Positions 43,227-51,741 of a stretch of DNA of 64,000 bases are shown here, piece after piece (the first letter of the stretch is position 1; the number at the start of each line of letters is the position of its first letter). Source of the stretch: Avrilella dinanensis. Its GTDB lineage: Bacteria > Bacteroidota > Bacteroidia > Flavobacteriales > Flavobacteriaceae. Below the pieces are notes generated by a model. The model was not told the DNA's origin, did not search any database, and was given only the letters and a program-made list of their open reading frames with translations. The stretch lies in NCBI RefSeq assembly GCF_002807015.1, contig NZ_NIPO01000001.1, positions 681,936 through 745,935 on the forward strand, written 5' to 3'. Position numbers and translations under genes: made by a program.

Positions 43227-44521
43227 GTGTATTAAACCTTATCATAAAACGAGAATTTATTGCCAAAGTCCGCAATAAATCCTTCATTGTCATGACTTTC
43301 ATTAGTCCACTTATCTTTGTCGGAATTGCATTTCTCATCGGTTATCTCAGTAATATTCGGTCAGAAGTAAAACACATCGGTGTGCATGACGAAAGCGGAT
43401 TATTTGTGAATTCATTCAAGAACACCGAATCCTATCAATATAAGGATATAACGCATATTCCTAAAAATGTTATTAACGACAGTGTGCTGGCAAAACAGTG
43501 GGAAGGTGTATTGTATATCCCGAAACTTGACGATCTCAAAGATTTTGAAACAGACGTAGAGTATATTTCTGAAGACAGTCCGAGTTTAGGCTTTGTTTCG
43601 CAAGTTGAACGTGTGATGAGTACCCAGCTGACTAAAATGAATTGGGCAGTTCAGGGAATCGATACACTGAAAATAGAATCTTCACGGATAAATGTAGATC
43701 TCAACCTGGTTAAATCTTCCGGAGAAGAAACCGTAAAAGGATTGAACGAAATCAAAATCGCCCTCGGAGCCGGATTTGGTTATATGATTATGATGTTTAT
43801 TATCATTTACGGCAACATGGTTATGCGTAGTGTGATTGAGGAGAAAACATCGAGAATTATAGAGATTATTATTTCTTCTGTAAAACCGTTTCAGCTGATG
43901 ATGGGTAAAATCATAGGAACAACGCTGGCGGGAATTTTACAATTCGCAATATGGGCAATCGTAGGCGGAATCTTGTTTGTGCTGGCACAAAGTTTCTTAG
44001 GACTCAATACAAGTACATTATCGCAAACTGCCGAAATTGCACAGCAATCCCCTGATTTTTTGGCAAATATTAAAATGTATGTACAGGAAATCATGTCATT
44101 GCCTTTGTTGTCAATGCTGATGTATTTTATCATTTACTTCATTGGGGGGTATTTTCTGTATAGCTCCATTTACGCGGCGATAGGAGCGGCAGTCGATAAC
44201 GAAACCGACACCCAACAGTTTATGTTTCCGGTTATCATGCCGTTGATGCTTGCTGTTTATGTTGGTTTTTTCACAGTAATCAATGAGCCACACGGAACAG
44301 TAGCAACCATTTTTTCGTTTATTCCGTTCACATCGCCAATCGTGATGCTGATGCGGATTCCGTTCGGTGTGCCTGTTTACCAGATTATTTTGTCCATATT
44401 GATTTTGTTCGGTACTTTTATCGGAATGGTTTGGTTTGCCTCAAAAATATACCGCATCGGAATATTGACTTACGGAAGAAAACCGACCTGGAAAGAATTA
44501 TTAAAATGGCTAAAATATTAA
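43223..44521 (+). CDS. ABC transporter permease (NatB / ABC-2 type)
   Basis: A 432-residue protein. One N-terminal helix (FIVMTFISPLIFVGIAFLIG), a periplasmic domain of about 150 residues, then five to six helices from about residue 185 (FGYMIMMFIIIYGNMVMRSVIEEKTSRI). The block RSVIEEKTSRIIEIIISSVKP is the ABC-2 permease signature. It pairs with the ATPase upstream and is followed after four bases by a response regulator, so the three genes are one operon. Confidence 0.9.
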   Translation: MSVLNLIIKREFIAKVRNKSFIVMTFISPLIFVGIAFLIGYLSNIRSEVKHIGVHDESGLFVNSFKNTESYQYKDITHIPKNVINDSVLAKQWEGVLYIPKLDDLKDFETDVEYISEDSPSLGFVSQVERVMSTQLTKMNWAVQGIDTLKIESSRINVDLNLVKSSGEETVKGLNEIKIALGAGFGYMIMMFIIIYGNMVMRSVIEEKTSRIIEIIISSVKPFQLMMGKIIGTTLAGILQFAIWAIVGGILFVLAQSFLGLNTSTLSQTAEIAQQSPDFLANIKMYVQEIMSLPLLSMLMYFIIYFIGGYFLYSSIYAAIGAAVDNETDTQQFMFPVIMPLMLAVYVGFFTVINEPHGTVATIFSFIPFTSPIVMLMRIPFGVPVYQIILSILILFGTFIGMVWFASKIYRIGILTYGRKPTWKELLKWLKY

Positions 44522-44525
44522 CCTT

Positions 44526-45689
44526 ATGTCAAAAATTTTAATTGTAGAAGACGAATCAGCAATCCGACGGGTGCTGTCAAAAATACTCAGCGAAGAAGAC
44601 GAAAGCTATCAGATATTTGAAGCGGAAGACGGTGAAAAAGCGATTCAGATGATTACCGAAGACGATTTTGATTTGGTAATCTGCGACATCAAAATGCCAA
44701 AAAAAGACGGCGAAGAGGTTTTGGCTTATGCAAAAAGCATCAAGCCCGAAATAAATTTCGTGATGATTTCCGGGCATGGCGACCTCGAAACCGCTGTAAA
44801 CACTATGCGTTTGGGAGCTTTTGATTATATATCCAAACCGCCGGATTTAAACAGATTGCTCACAACGGTTCGCAATGCCTTAGACCATAAAACTTTGAAA
44901 GTGGAAAACAAACTTTTAAAGAAAAAAGTCAGTAAAAAATACGAAATGATTGGCGACAGCGAGCCAATGCAGCAAATCAAAGAAATGATTGACAAGGTGG
45001 CACCAACCGAAGCGAGAGTGCTTGTAACCGGACCAAACGGAACCGGAAAAGAGTTGGTGGCTCACAACCTGCACGAAAAAAGCGAACGTGCCAAACAACC
45101 ACTGGTAGAAGTGAATTGTGCGGCTATTCCGTCAGAACTGATTGAGAGCGAATTGTTTGGGCATGTAAAAGGAGCATTTACTTCGGCAGTAAAAGACCGT
45201 GCCGGAAAGTTTGAAGCTGCTCACAACGGTACACTTTTTCTGGACGAGATCGGCGATATGAGTATGGCGGCACAGGCAAAAGTGCTTCGGGCATTACAGG
45301 AAAATGTTATCAGCCGGGTTGGGTCAGATAAAGACATCAAAGTGAATGTCCGGGTTATCGCAGCAACTAATAAAGATTTGAAAAAAGAGATTGAAGAAGG
45401 GCGTTTTCGGGAAGATTTATACCATCGGTTGGCAGTAATTCTTATTAAAGTGCCGGCACTCAACGACCGGAGGGAAGATATTCCAACGTTGATTCATCAT
45501 TTTGCCAGACAAATAGCCGAAGAAAACGGAACGGCAGAGAAAAAATTCACAGACAAAGCCATAAAATTATTACAGAATTACGACTGGACAGGAAATATCC
45601 GGGAATTACGCAACGTGGTGGAAAGGTTGATTATCCTTGGTAATCAGGAAATTTCTGAAAGCGATGTACAGATGTTTGCTTCAAAGTAG
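44526..45689 (+). CDS. Sigma-54-type response regulator without DNA-binding HTH
   Basis: A 387-residue protein. The receiver has VEDESAIRR, phospho-acceptor Asp54 in ICDIKMP, and Lys in ISKPPD. The AAA+ domain has Walker A GPNGTGKE (about 169-176), HVKGAFTSAVKDRAG where NtrC-type activators have GAFTGA, and Walker B TLFLDEIGD. It ends with WTGNIRELRNVVERLIILG and SDVQMFASK, without the Fis-type HTH. It may act as a transcriptional activator bound through another protein or directly to RNA polymerase, or not at promoters at all. No sensor gene is adjacent. Confidence 0.88.
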   Translation: MSKILIVEDESAIRRVLSKILSEEDESYQIFEAEDGEKAIQMITEDDFDLVICDIKMPKKDGEEVLAYAKSIKPEINFVMISGHGDLETAVNTMRLGAFDYISKPPDLNRLLTTVRNALDHKTLKVENKLLKKKVSKKYEMIGDSEPMQQIKEMIDKVAPTEARVLVTGPNGTGKELVAHNLHEKSERAKQPLVEVNCAAIPSELIESELFGHVKGAFTSAVKDRAGKFEAAHNGTLFLDEIGDMSMAAQAKVLRALQENVISRVGSDKDIKVNVRVIAATNKDLKKEIEEGRFREDLYHRLAVILIKVPALNDRREDIPTLIHHFARQIAEENGTAEKKFTDKAIKLLQNYDWTGNIRELRNVVERLIILGNQEISESDVQMFASK

Positions 45690-45692
45690 GAA

Positions 45693-45718
45693 GATGTTGG
45701 CAAACAACACCCAACATC
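45693..45718. repeat. Inverted repeat between convergent genes
   Basis: GATGTTGG (45693-45700) and CCAACATC (45711-45718) pair around a 10-base loop. There is no T-run. AACACCCAACA inside it is part of the TGTTGGGTGTT word seen at 22666 and 53956. Confidence 0.45.
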
Positions 45719-46274
45719 AAACATACCTGTTACAAACATAAACATACAACCGGAAAAACAGATAACCGGAAAGCAATCCAAACAGATAGCCGGACAAAAT
45801 ATCCAACGGAAAATGTAATCCGAGATATAATCTGGTGTAAGCAAAAATCAACGGAAACAAAAACAACAGCCAGGCTTTTTTGTAATAGTTTTTCATGGCC
45901 ATAAAAATGATGAAAATGGCTCCCAGACTGTTGGACGCATGACCGGAAAAATAGCTCCATGAAGCACTTCCTTTGACGTTTCGGATAACGTCTGTGAGTT
46001 CCGGGTCGTTAACAGGGCGGTAGCGTTGAACGGTGTTTTTAACCAGATTGGTCATTTGGTCGGTAAAAACAAAAAATAAAGTCAGTGTGAGTAGTAACAA
46101 GATGAGTTGTTTGAGCGGAAGTTTTCTGTACAGCAGGTAGAGAATGACCAGAAATAACGGCCACCAGTTAAGTTGTTTGGTGATGTAGAGCCAAAAAAAA
46201 TCCCAAGTTTCATTGCCCAGACCGTTGAGAAAAACCAGCAAATCTTTGTCCCACTGTATGATTTGTTCCCACAT
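45717..46274 (-). CDS. PAP2-family phosphatase
   Basis: A 185-residue membrane protein with about five helices. The three PAP2 motifs are present in order: KNTVQRYRPV, SYFSGHASNS and TRLYLGLHFPLDILSG. It removes phosphate from a lipid pyrophosphate or phosphatidate; undecaprenyl-PP is a frequent substrate of the group. The ATG overlaps the tatA stop by one base, so the two genes are coupled. Confidence 0.9.
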   Translation of the reverse strand: MWEQIIQWDKDLLVFLNGLGNETWDFFWLYITKQLNWWPLFLVILYLLYRKLPLKQLILLLLTLTLFFVFTDQMTNLVKNTVQRYRPVNDPELTDVIRNVKGSASWSYFSGHASNSLGAIFIIFMAMKNYYKKAWLLFLFPLIFAYTRLYLGLHFPLDILSGYLFGLLSGYLFFRLYVYVCNRYV

Positions 46275-46633
46275 TATTTCTGACGTTTTATTGGTCCGGT
46301 AAGGTTTTCAAAATCTTCTTTGACCTTACTGATTTCTTTTTCCACATCAGCAGCAGGGTTGAGGTTGGTGGCTTCTTTCAGGTCTTTTTCTATTTCGTCC
46401 ACACCCAAAGATTCTTTGATTTTGTTGGGATTAATAGCTTCTTTGACTTCATTAACAATCCCGGTTTCATCAACAGATTTGGTAATTTCGTGCTTAATCT
46501 GGTTGGTGGCTTGTTTAATCTGAGTCATTGTTTTGGCAAAACCTCTCGCCAGCTCAGGAACTTTGTCTGAGCCGAATAACATCAGCACCATCAAAATGAT
46601 AAATACAAGTTCGCCGGTTCCTATACCAAACAT
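46274..46633 (-). CDS. tatA: TatA/TatB-like twin-arginine translocase subunit
   Basis: A 119-residue protein. The N-terminal helix GELVFIILMVLMLFGSDKVPEL with the hinge and amphipathic helix (ARGFAKTMTQIKQATNQIK) is the TatA/B signature. The tail is long and acidic, ending LTGPIKRQK. It should form the Tat pore or a TatB-like receptor. Whether A or B cannot be told; Bacteroidota often have TatA only. It has a promoter (46654-46661). Confidence 0.88.
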   Translation of the reverse strand: MFGIGTGELVFIILMVLMLFGSDKVPELARGFAKTMTQIKQATNQIKHEITKSVDETGIVNEVKEAINPNKIKESLGVDEIEKDLKEATNLNPAADVEKEISKVKEDFENLTGPIKRQK

Positions 46634-46653
46634 ATCGTTTAAATTTTATTTTA

Positions 46654-46661
46654 CAAAATTA
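46654..46661 (-). promoter_or_regulatory. -7 element of tatA-pap2
   Basis: Minus-strand TAATTTTG lies 20 bases before the ATG at 46633. Confidence 0.5.
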
Positions 46662-46668
46662 CGAAATT

Positions 46669-47409
46669 CTATTCTTCTTCAGGAATGCTTTTTAAAAACT
46701 CTTCCACTTTTTCGCTGTATTTCAGTTTTACGTAATCTTCGCCGTTTCCGGTTACACTTGCCGACAAAACATCGTTGTATTGCAAAAGATGAAAGCCAAA
46801 TGCCGGAATATATTCTTCCGGAATGTGCAAATCTTCCAGATAAAATTCTTTCGGAAAAACAGCGATGAGTTTTTCTGCCAGCTGCATTTCACGTTCGTAT
46901 GCCAGTGCTTTTTCCAGCATTTTCGTTCTTCCGGACAAAGCATTGATAATTCCGTCCAATCCGATAGAAATTTGTGCATCAGGACTAGGGTTATGAGAAG
47001 TTGCCCGATGCAGGTTGCGTTCGGAAAGGGTTCTGTACGTTGGTTTTCCAAAACCCAGCGATTCGCTTGTGACTCTACGGTCGATATAGAGTTCGTCCAA
47101 AGTATATTCGATAAATTCCAAAGGAACAAACATGATTTTTTTGTTCATATCCTCATACGAAACCACTTTTTCCCGCCCGACAAATTCGATACTCGAAAAA
47201 ATCAATGTGTCATTGGGCTGGACTTTCATTCGGAAATAACCACCTTTTTCACTTTCGACGGTTTCTTTGGTGTTTTTATTCTGTATATAAATTCCTGAAA
47301 GCTCAGTAGTACGGGCAACGACTTTACCCAAAACAGGTCGTCTGCCGGGTTGGGCATAGGCAGTAATTGTGAGCAAAAACAAAAGACTTGTCAGGATACT
47401 ATTCTTCAT
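46669..47409 (-). CDS. Secreted carboxypeptidase-regulatory-like protein, paired copy A
   Basis: A 246-residue protein. A signal peptide (LLFLLTITAYAQ) precedes a beta-sandwich domain of the CarboxypepD_reg type (VLGKVVARTTELSGIYIQN, SEKGGYFRMKVQPNDTLIFSS), then an unrecognised helical part with RRVTSESLGFGKPTYRTLSER and QLAEKLIAVFPKEFYLEDLHI. It overlaps the end of the upstream paralogue. ATG 47418 is also in frame; 47409 gives the cleaner signal peptide. Function is unknown. Confidence 0.72.
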   Translation of the reverse strand: MKNSILTSLLFLLTITAYAQPGRRPVLGKVVARTTELSGIYIQNKNTKETVESEKGGYFRMKVQPNDTLIFSSIEFVGREKVVSYEDMNKKIMFVPLEFIEYTLDELYIDRRVTSESLGFGKPTYRTLSERNLHRATSHNPSPDAQISIGLDGIINALSGRTKMLEKALAYEREMQLAEKLIAVFPKEFYLEDLHIPEEYIPAFGFHLLQYNDVLSASVTGNGEDYVKLKYSEKVEEFLKSIPEEE

Positions 47410-48091
47410 GCTGTTCATTTTCTGTGTTCAAAAATCGAAAAGATTTTTCATATAATTCTAATTCTGTCTGTTTTGGATTGGACTGCAAGATATTGAATAA
47501 CGAGATATCTTCCGCTAAAAAAAGATAAAATAAATCCGCTTTTTCAGTCGGAATTTTATATTTTTCTGTCAGTTCTTCCATCGGAATAGTGGATTCAAAC
47601 CATACTTTTCGCTGATGAAAACTTGGTGGCTCGGGAGCTTGGTTTTTCTTTGCAAACAATCCGATAATCAATTCAAATATGCCTTTGAGGTCAGCTTGGT
47701 CCGGGTTAGGTTTTTCATAACTAAAACCTGAAATCCCTAAACTTTCAGATGTAGGTTGTGAATCGATAACTAATTCTTCCAGCTCCTCTGATTTCAGGGT
47801 CAATTCAATTTGCCGGATTCTGTTTTCATCTTCCGAACCAATGTTAAAAACATTTGGTACAAAATAATCGTTGGCGTCAAATACGACTACTTTGTCGCCT
47901 TGGTTTACACGAATTTCAAACTCGCCTTTTGGATTGAGTTTTACGATTTCGTCAGTATTTCTGTTCAGTACAAAAACGTTTTCTGGTATTTCCTCCTGCG
48001 ACGAAACCGTGCCTTTCAGCATAAAATTTTGTTGACCGAATGCAGCATAAGACAGCAATAAAACCAATCCAAAAAAGTAGTTTTTAAACAT
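47399..48091 (-). CDS. Secreted carboxypeptidase-regulatory-like protein, paired copy B
   Basis: A 230-residue protein with a signal peptide (GLVLLLSYAAFGQ) and the same architecture as its downstream neighbour: FMLKGTVSSQEEIPENVFVLN, NPKGEFEIRVNQGDKVVVF, and then PTSESLGISGFSYEKPNP. The shared TSESLG motif and common layout make the two diverged tandem duplicates. They are translated from overlapping frames, so they may act together in the periplasm. I know no function for this family. Confidence 0.72.
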   Translation of the reverse strand: MFKNYFFGLVLLLSYAAFGQQNFMLKGTVSSQEEIPENVFVLNRNTDEIVKLNPKGEFEIRVNQGDKVVVFDANDYFVPNVFNIGSEDENRIRQIELTLKSEELEELVIDSQPTSESLGISGFSYEKPNPDQADLKGIFELIIGLFAKKNQAPEPPSFHQRKVWFESTIPMEELTEKYKIPTEKADLFYLFLAEDISLFNILQSNPKQTELELYEKSFRFLNTENEQHEE

Positions 48092-48155
48092 CGTTCATAG
48101 TTTTTTGTAAAACTAATGGCTGTTTTATTAAACAAACTACAAAGTCTCCACAAAT

Positions 48156-48186
48156 TTGTGTTAATGCTGAGGTCTGATTAACTTTG
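48156..48186 (+). promoter_or_regulatory. Promoter of pepE
   Basis: TTG (48156-48158), a 20-base spacer and TAACTTTG (48179-48186) form a complete promoter. It overlaps the in-frame TTG at 48184, which rules out that codon as start. Confidence 0.65.
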
Positions 48187-48201
48187 CAGAAATATCTGAA
48201 T

Positions 48202-48909
48202 ATGAAAAAAATGATTATTGCCAGCACTTCGACGGTGTATGGACAAGAATATCTGGAATATTTACTACCAACATTGGAAAATTTTTTCGAACAAGTGTCT
48301 GAAATTACGTTTATTCCTTATGCAAGACCGGGTGGAATCACACATGAGCAATATACGAGCAAGGTGTCTGAGGCTTTCGGGAAAATAAATATCCGCGTGA
48401 AAGGACTGCATGAATATAAATCTGCCAGAGAAGGAATCGAACAGGCTGAAGCACTGTTTACCGGCGGCGGAAATACTTTTTTGCTCGTTCAGCAATTATA
48501 TGAGCAGGATATCATGCAGTTGCTCAAACAGAAAATTGAATCCGGAACGCCATACCTCGGTACGTCGGCAGGAAGTAATATTACTGGTTTAACGATGAGC
48601 ACGACCAATGATATGCCGATTGTCTATCCGCCAAGTTTTCAAACGCTGGGTTGTGTGCCGTTTAATATCAATCCGCATTATCTCGACCCGCTACCAAACA
48701 GTGAACACATGGGCGAAACCCGTGAAACCCGAATCAAAGAGTTTCATCAGTTCAACATGCAGCCTGTAATCGGATTGAGAGAAGGCAGCTGGCTGGAAGT
48801 TTCGGAAGGTGACATCTGGCTTAGAGGAAACCTTTCTGCACGAATATTCCGGCACGGCAAAGAACCGTTTGAACAAGCTACCGATAGCCTGTTGAATTTA
48901 AGCCATTAG
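48202..48909 (+). CDS. pepE: Peptidase E (alpha-aspartyl dipeptidase)
   Basis: A 235-residue S51 peptidase. The nucleophile is Ser122 in YLGTSAGSNITG; TFIPYARPGG, the ALFTGGGNTF loop and FNINPHYLDP complete the active-site pattern. It cleaves Asp-X dipeptides in the cytoplasm. The start is ATG 48202, since the earlier TTG lies inside the promoter. Confidence 0.92.
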   Translation: MKKMIIASTSTVYGQEYLEYLLPTLENFFEQVSEITFIPYARPGGITHEQYTSKVSEAFGKINIRVKGLHEYKSAREGIEQAEALFTGGGNTFLLVQQLYEQDIMQLLKQKIESGTPYLGTSAGSNITGLTMSTTNDMPIVYPPSFQTLGCVPFNINPHYLDPLPNSEHMGETRETRIKEFHQFNMQPVIGLREGSWLEVSEGDIWLRGNLSARIFRHGKEPFEQATDSLLNLSH

Positions 48910-48939
48910 TTTTGTCATGGCTAATTTATTATTGGTTTT

Positions 48940-49263
48940 TCACTTTTCGGGACTTTTACCAATAGTAATTTTTTTGCCGTTGATGATAACGGGGCGTTTC
49001 AGAAAAGTGTAATGCTGAAGAATATAGTGTTTGTAATCTTCTTCGGAAAGTTTTTCATTTTTCAGCCCCATTTCAGCATATAATTTTGCCCGCCGGCTGA
49101 ACAGTTTTTCGTAACTACCTGCCAGAGCTTTCATTTCGTCGAGCTGTTGAGCGGTCACAGGCTCGTCTTTGATGTTTTGTAATTCGTAATCGGCGATGTC
49201 CGGTATTTGTTTCATGATGCGTTTGCAGGTGTCGCAGGTTTTCAGGTAATATATTTTTTGCAT
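48940..49263 (-). CDS. ArsC/Spx-like thioredoxin-fold protein
   Basis: A 107-residue protein. It starts KIYYLKTCDTCKRIMKQI; the CxxC (CDTC) is where ArsC and Spx have their cysteine motif, followed by LFSRRAKLYAEMGL and the cis-Pro block FLKRPVIINGKK. Such proteins are small redox or arsenate-reductase-like enzymes or RNA-polymerase-binding regulators. The role here is open. A -7 element TATGTTTG lies 12 bases upstream (49276-49283). Confidence 0.82.
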   Translation of the reverse strand: MQKIYYLKTCDTCKRIMKQIPDIADYELQNIKDEPVTAQQLDEMKALAGSYEKLFSRRAKLYAEMGLKNEKLSEEDYKHYILQHYTFLKRPVIINGKKITIGKSPEK

Positions 49264-49275
49264 AATGTTTTTTTA

Positions 49276-49283
49276 CAAACATA
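49276..49283 (-). promoter_or_regulatory. -7 element of the ArsC/Spx-like gene
   Basis: Minus-strand TATGTTTG, 12 bases before the ATG at 49263. Confidence 0.5.
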
Positions 49284-49348
49284 CATTTTTTGCATGATAC
49301 ACAAAAAAGATTTCCGGACATATTATAATGAAATAATTGTACGTTATC

Positions 49349-49400
49349 CTCATAAAAACTATGAAACTGTTTAAATTTGTCTTATAAGAAATTTTATGAG
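49349..49400. repeat. CTCATAAAA / TTTTATGAG inverted repeat
   Basis: Perfect 9-bp arms (49349-49357, 49392-49400) enclose 34 bases. It sits in the 286-base gap before the histidine kinase, just upstream of the 31-bp repeat. Confidence 0.45.
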
Positions 49401-49413
49401 CTATTTTTGAGGT

Positions 49414-49444
49414 AGAACAAGGCAAATTTTCAAAGGATAGCAGA
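49414..49444 (+). repeat. 31-bp dispersed repeat, copy 1
   Basis: AGAACAAGGCAAATTTTCAA followed by AGGATAGCAGA is identical, in inverted orientation, to 60600-60630. It lies upstream of the histidine kinase gene. Weaker similarity continues on both sides. Confidence 0.8.
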
Positions 49445-49521
49445 CTATCGTTTTAAAATTTAACGCAGTTATGCCAAAAAGAGCCTTAAAAGACTTATCT
49501 GAGATAATTTTATACAGTTTC

Positions 49522-49529
49522 TATATTTA
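49522..49529 (+). promoter_or_regulatory. -7-like element of the histidine kinase gene
   Basis: TATATTTA, one base from consensus, lies 20 bases before ATG 49550. Confidence 0.35.
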
Positions 49530-49549
49530 CAAATCAGAAATTACTTTTT

Positions 49550-50701
49550 ATGAGATTGACCAACCGGATAAAATTACGTTATATTATCATCTTGTTTTCA
49601 CTGGGAATCCTGTGCCTTATCCTGTGGAATACTTATCAGCTTTTCCAAACATTTAAGCAGGAGGAAAGGCTCAAAATGGAAATCTGGGCGAATGCTCAAA
49701 AAGGAGTTAATATGGTTGGAGAAAACGATAATGTTGATTTGGATTTAAATTATCTTGTCATTACTCAAAATACAACTATCCCTATCGCCATGATAAATCC
49801 TAACGGAATAATAGAGATGGCAAATGTTGATGAAAAAATAACAGAAGATACCAAGTTAAAGAAGAGGTTTGTTAGCCAGCTGAAAGCACAAAATCCACCG
49901 ATTGAGATTAGCCACCCGAGTGGTACTTTTTACATTTATTATGGCAATTCATCATTAGTCAATAAACTGAAATATTATCCGTTGGCATTGATTTCTATTT
50001 TGATTTTGTTTGGCGGATTGGTGTACAGCTATTTCAGAACCAACAGAATATCTGCCGAAAACAGACTTTGGGCAGGAATGGCAAAGGAAACCGCTCATCA
50101 GATAGGAACGCCTTTGTCTTCGCTTTTGGGCTGGATTGAGTTGATGAAATTACAAAAAGTGGATGAACAAATTGTAGATGAAGTCGGTAAAGATGTTCAC
50201 CGATTGGAAGTGATTGCCGACCGTTTTTCAAAAATAGGCTCTGTGCCGGTGCTGGAAAAAATCAATATCGTAGAGGCAACCCAAAGCTCGCTGACATACC
50301 TGAGTGCCAGAAGTTCCAAGCAAATAGACTTTTCTTTTTCGAACAACGATGCTGAAATTTGGGTTAATCTCAATCCGGCACTGCATCACTGGACGATAGA
50401 AAATCTGGTTAAAAATGCTATTGATGCTATCAAAGGAAAAGGGAAAATCTGCGTAGATATTACGGCAGACAAAAATAATGTGACGCTAAAAGTGACTGAT
50501 AACGGTAAGGGAATTGCTAAAAACCAGTTCAAAAAAATATTTGAACCCGGGTTTACTACCAAAAAACGCGGTTGGGGATTGGGGTTGTCTTTAACGAAAA
50601 GAATTGTACAGGATTACCACAAAGGCAAGATAAAAGTGATTCAGTCGGTACCTTACAGCGAAACGGTATTTTCTATTGTTTATCCGGTTGTGAATGAATA
50701 A
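49550..50701 (+). CDS. Sensor histidine kinase, orphan
   Basis: A 383-residue membrane kinase. Helix 1 at about 10-30 and helix 2 at about 145-165 (ALISILILFGGLVYSYF) enclose a periplasmic sensor of about 110 residues. The H-box AKETAHQIGTPLSSLLGWIE has the phospho-acceptor His at about 183, the N-box is ENLVKNAIDAI, then G1 TDNGKGIA and G2 KRGWGLGLSLTK. No response regulator is adjacent; the regulator at 44526-45689 is a possible partner but unproven. Confidence 0.92.
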   Translation: MRLTNRIKLRYIIILFSLGILCLILWNTYQLFQTFKQEERLKMEIWANAQKGVNMVGENDNVDLDLNYLVITQNTTIPIAMINPNGIIEMANVDEKITEDTKLKKRFVSQLKAQNPPIEISHPSGTFYIYYGNSSLVNKLKYYPLALISILILFGGLVYSYFRTNRISAENRLWAGMAKETAHQIGTPLSSLLGWIELMKLQKVDEQIVDEVGKDVHRLEVIADRFSKIGSVPVLEKINIVEATQSSLTYLSARSSKQIDFSFSNNDAEIWVNLNPALHHWTIENLVKNAIDAIKGKGKICVDITADKNNVTLKVTDNGKGIAKNQFKKIFEPGFTTKKRGWGLGLSLTKRIVQDYHKGKIKVIQSVPYSETVFSIVYPVVNE

Positions 50702-50703
50702 GC

Positions 50704-50750
50704 CACGAATTCACTAATTTTTATAAATCTGTTCGTGTAATTCGTGGCTA
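50704..50750. repeat. GCCACGAATT / AATTCGTGGC inverted repeat between convergent genes
   Basis: Arms GCCACGAATT (50704-50713) and AATTCGTGGC (50741-50750) flank 27 bases. It lies between the kinase stop and the SPFH stop and may end transcription from both sides. A related AATTCGTGG word occurs near 59823. Confidence 0.55.
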
Positions 50751-50765
50751 AATCTGGGGATTAAT

Positions 50766-51731
50766 TTACTCGTCGTTTGTCGAAAAATCGTCGTTTTTAC
50801 GATTTCCTCCTGATAGATTTTTATTACTATTTGATTGTTTCATTGCTTCTCCTACTTGGTTGCTTGCCGTGAATGCCGCCACCATATTGTTGAGCATTTC
50901 ACTACCGGCTTGTGGAGAGTTTGGTAATAAAATCAAATTGGAATTGGTGTCCGAACCAATGGATTGCAATGTGTCATAGTGTTGTGTTACTACGATTAAC
51001 GCCGAGGCTTCCTGCGAGTTGATTCCTACGCCATTCAGCACGTCCACACTTTCCACCAATCCACGGGCAATTTCCCGCCGTTGGTCAGCAATACCTTGTC
51101 CTTGCAGGCGTTTTGATTCAGCTTCGGCTTTTGCTTTGGCAACAATTCTGATACGTTGTGCTTCCGCCTCATATTCTGCCGCAGTTTTTTCTCGGTCGGC
51201 AGCGTTGATACGGTTCATCGCACTTTTTACCTGTATATCCGGGTCAATATCTGTAATCAACGTGTTGATGATGTCATAGCCGTAAGTCGTCATCGCTTCG
51301 TTTAATTCCGCTTTAACCGCAATAGCGATATCGTCTTTTCTTTCAAAAACGTCGTCTAACTTCATTTTTGGTACTTCGGCACGTACAACGTCAAAAACGT
51401 AAGAAGTGATTTGGTCGTGCGGATATTCCAGTTTATAAAAAGCCTCGTAAACTTTTTCCTGAATCACTTTGAATTGCACCGAAACTTTTAGCTTAACGAA
51501 TACATTATCTTTGGTTTTTGTTTCGATGATAACGTCCAATTGTTGGATTCTCAGGTTTACACGTCCAGCAATTCGGTCGATAATCGGAATTTTCAGCTGA
51601 AGTCCGGAATTTCTGATAGAGTGAAATCGCCCGAAACGTTCAACAATTACTGATGATTGTTGTTTAACTACGAAAAATGAACTGAAAAATATAATCAGTC
51701 CGAGGATTAATAAAGGAATTAGATATACCAT
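50766..51731 (-). CDS. SPFH / band 7 (stomatin-like) membrane protein
   Basis: A 321-residue protein. The N-terminal helix YLIPLLILGLIIFFSSFFVV precedes the band 7 domain (RFGRFHSIRNSGLQLKIPII, RVNLRIQQLDVIIETKTKDN). A helical segment rich in A, E, K and R follows (AEYEAEAQRIRIVAKAKAEA), then a Ser/Asn-rich tail. SPFH proteins assemble membrane microdomains and often regulate a protease. It lies 10 bases after the lipoprotein gene, probably in the same operon. Confidence 0.9.
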   Translation of the reverse strand: MVYLIPLLILGLIIFFSSFFVVKQQSSVIVERFGRFHSIRNSGLQLKIPIIDRIAGRVNLRIQQLDVIIETKTKDNVFVKLKVSVQFKVIQEKVYEAFYKLEYPHDQITSYVFDVVRAEVPKMKLDDVFERKDDIAIAVKAELNEAMTTYGYDIINTLITDIDPDIQVKSAMNRINAADREKTAAEYEAEAQRIRIVAKAKAEAESKRLQGQGIADQRREIARGLVESVDVLNGVGINSQEASALIVVTQHYDTLQSIGSDTNSNLILLPNSPQAGSEMLNNMVAAFTASNQVGEAMKQSNSNKNLSGGNRKNDDFSTNDE

Positions 51732-51741
51732 AGTAAATGAT

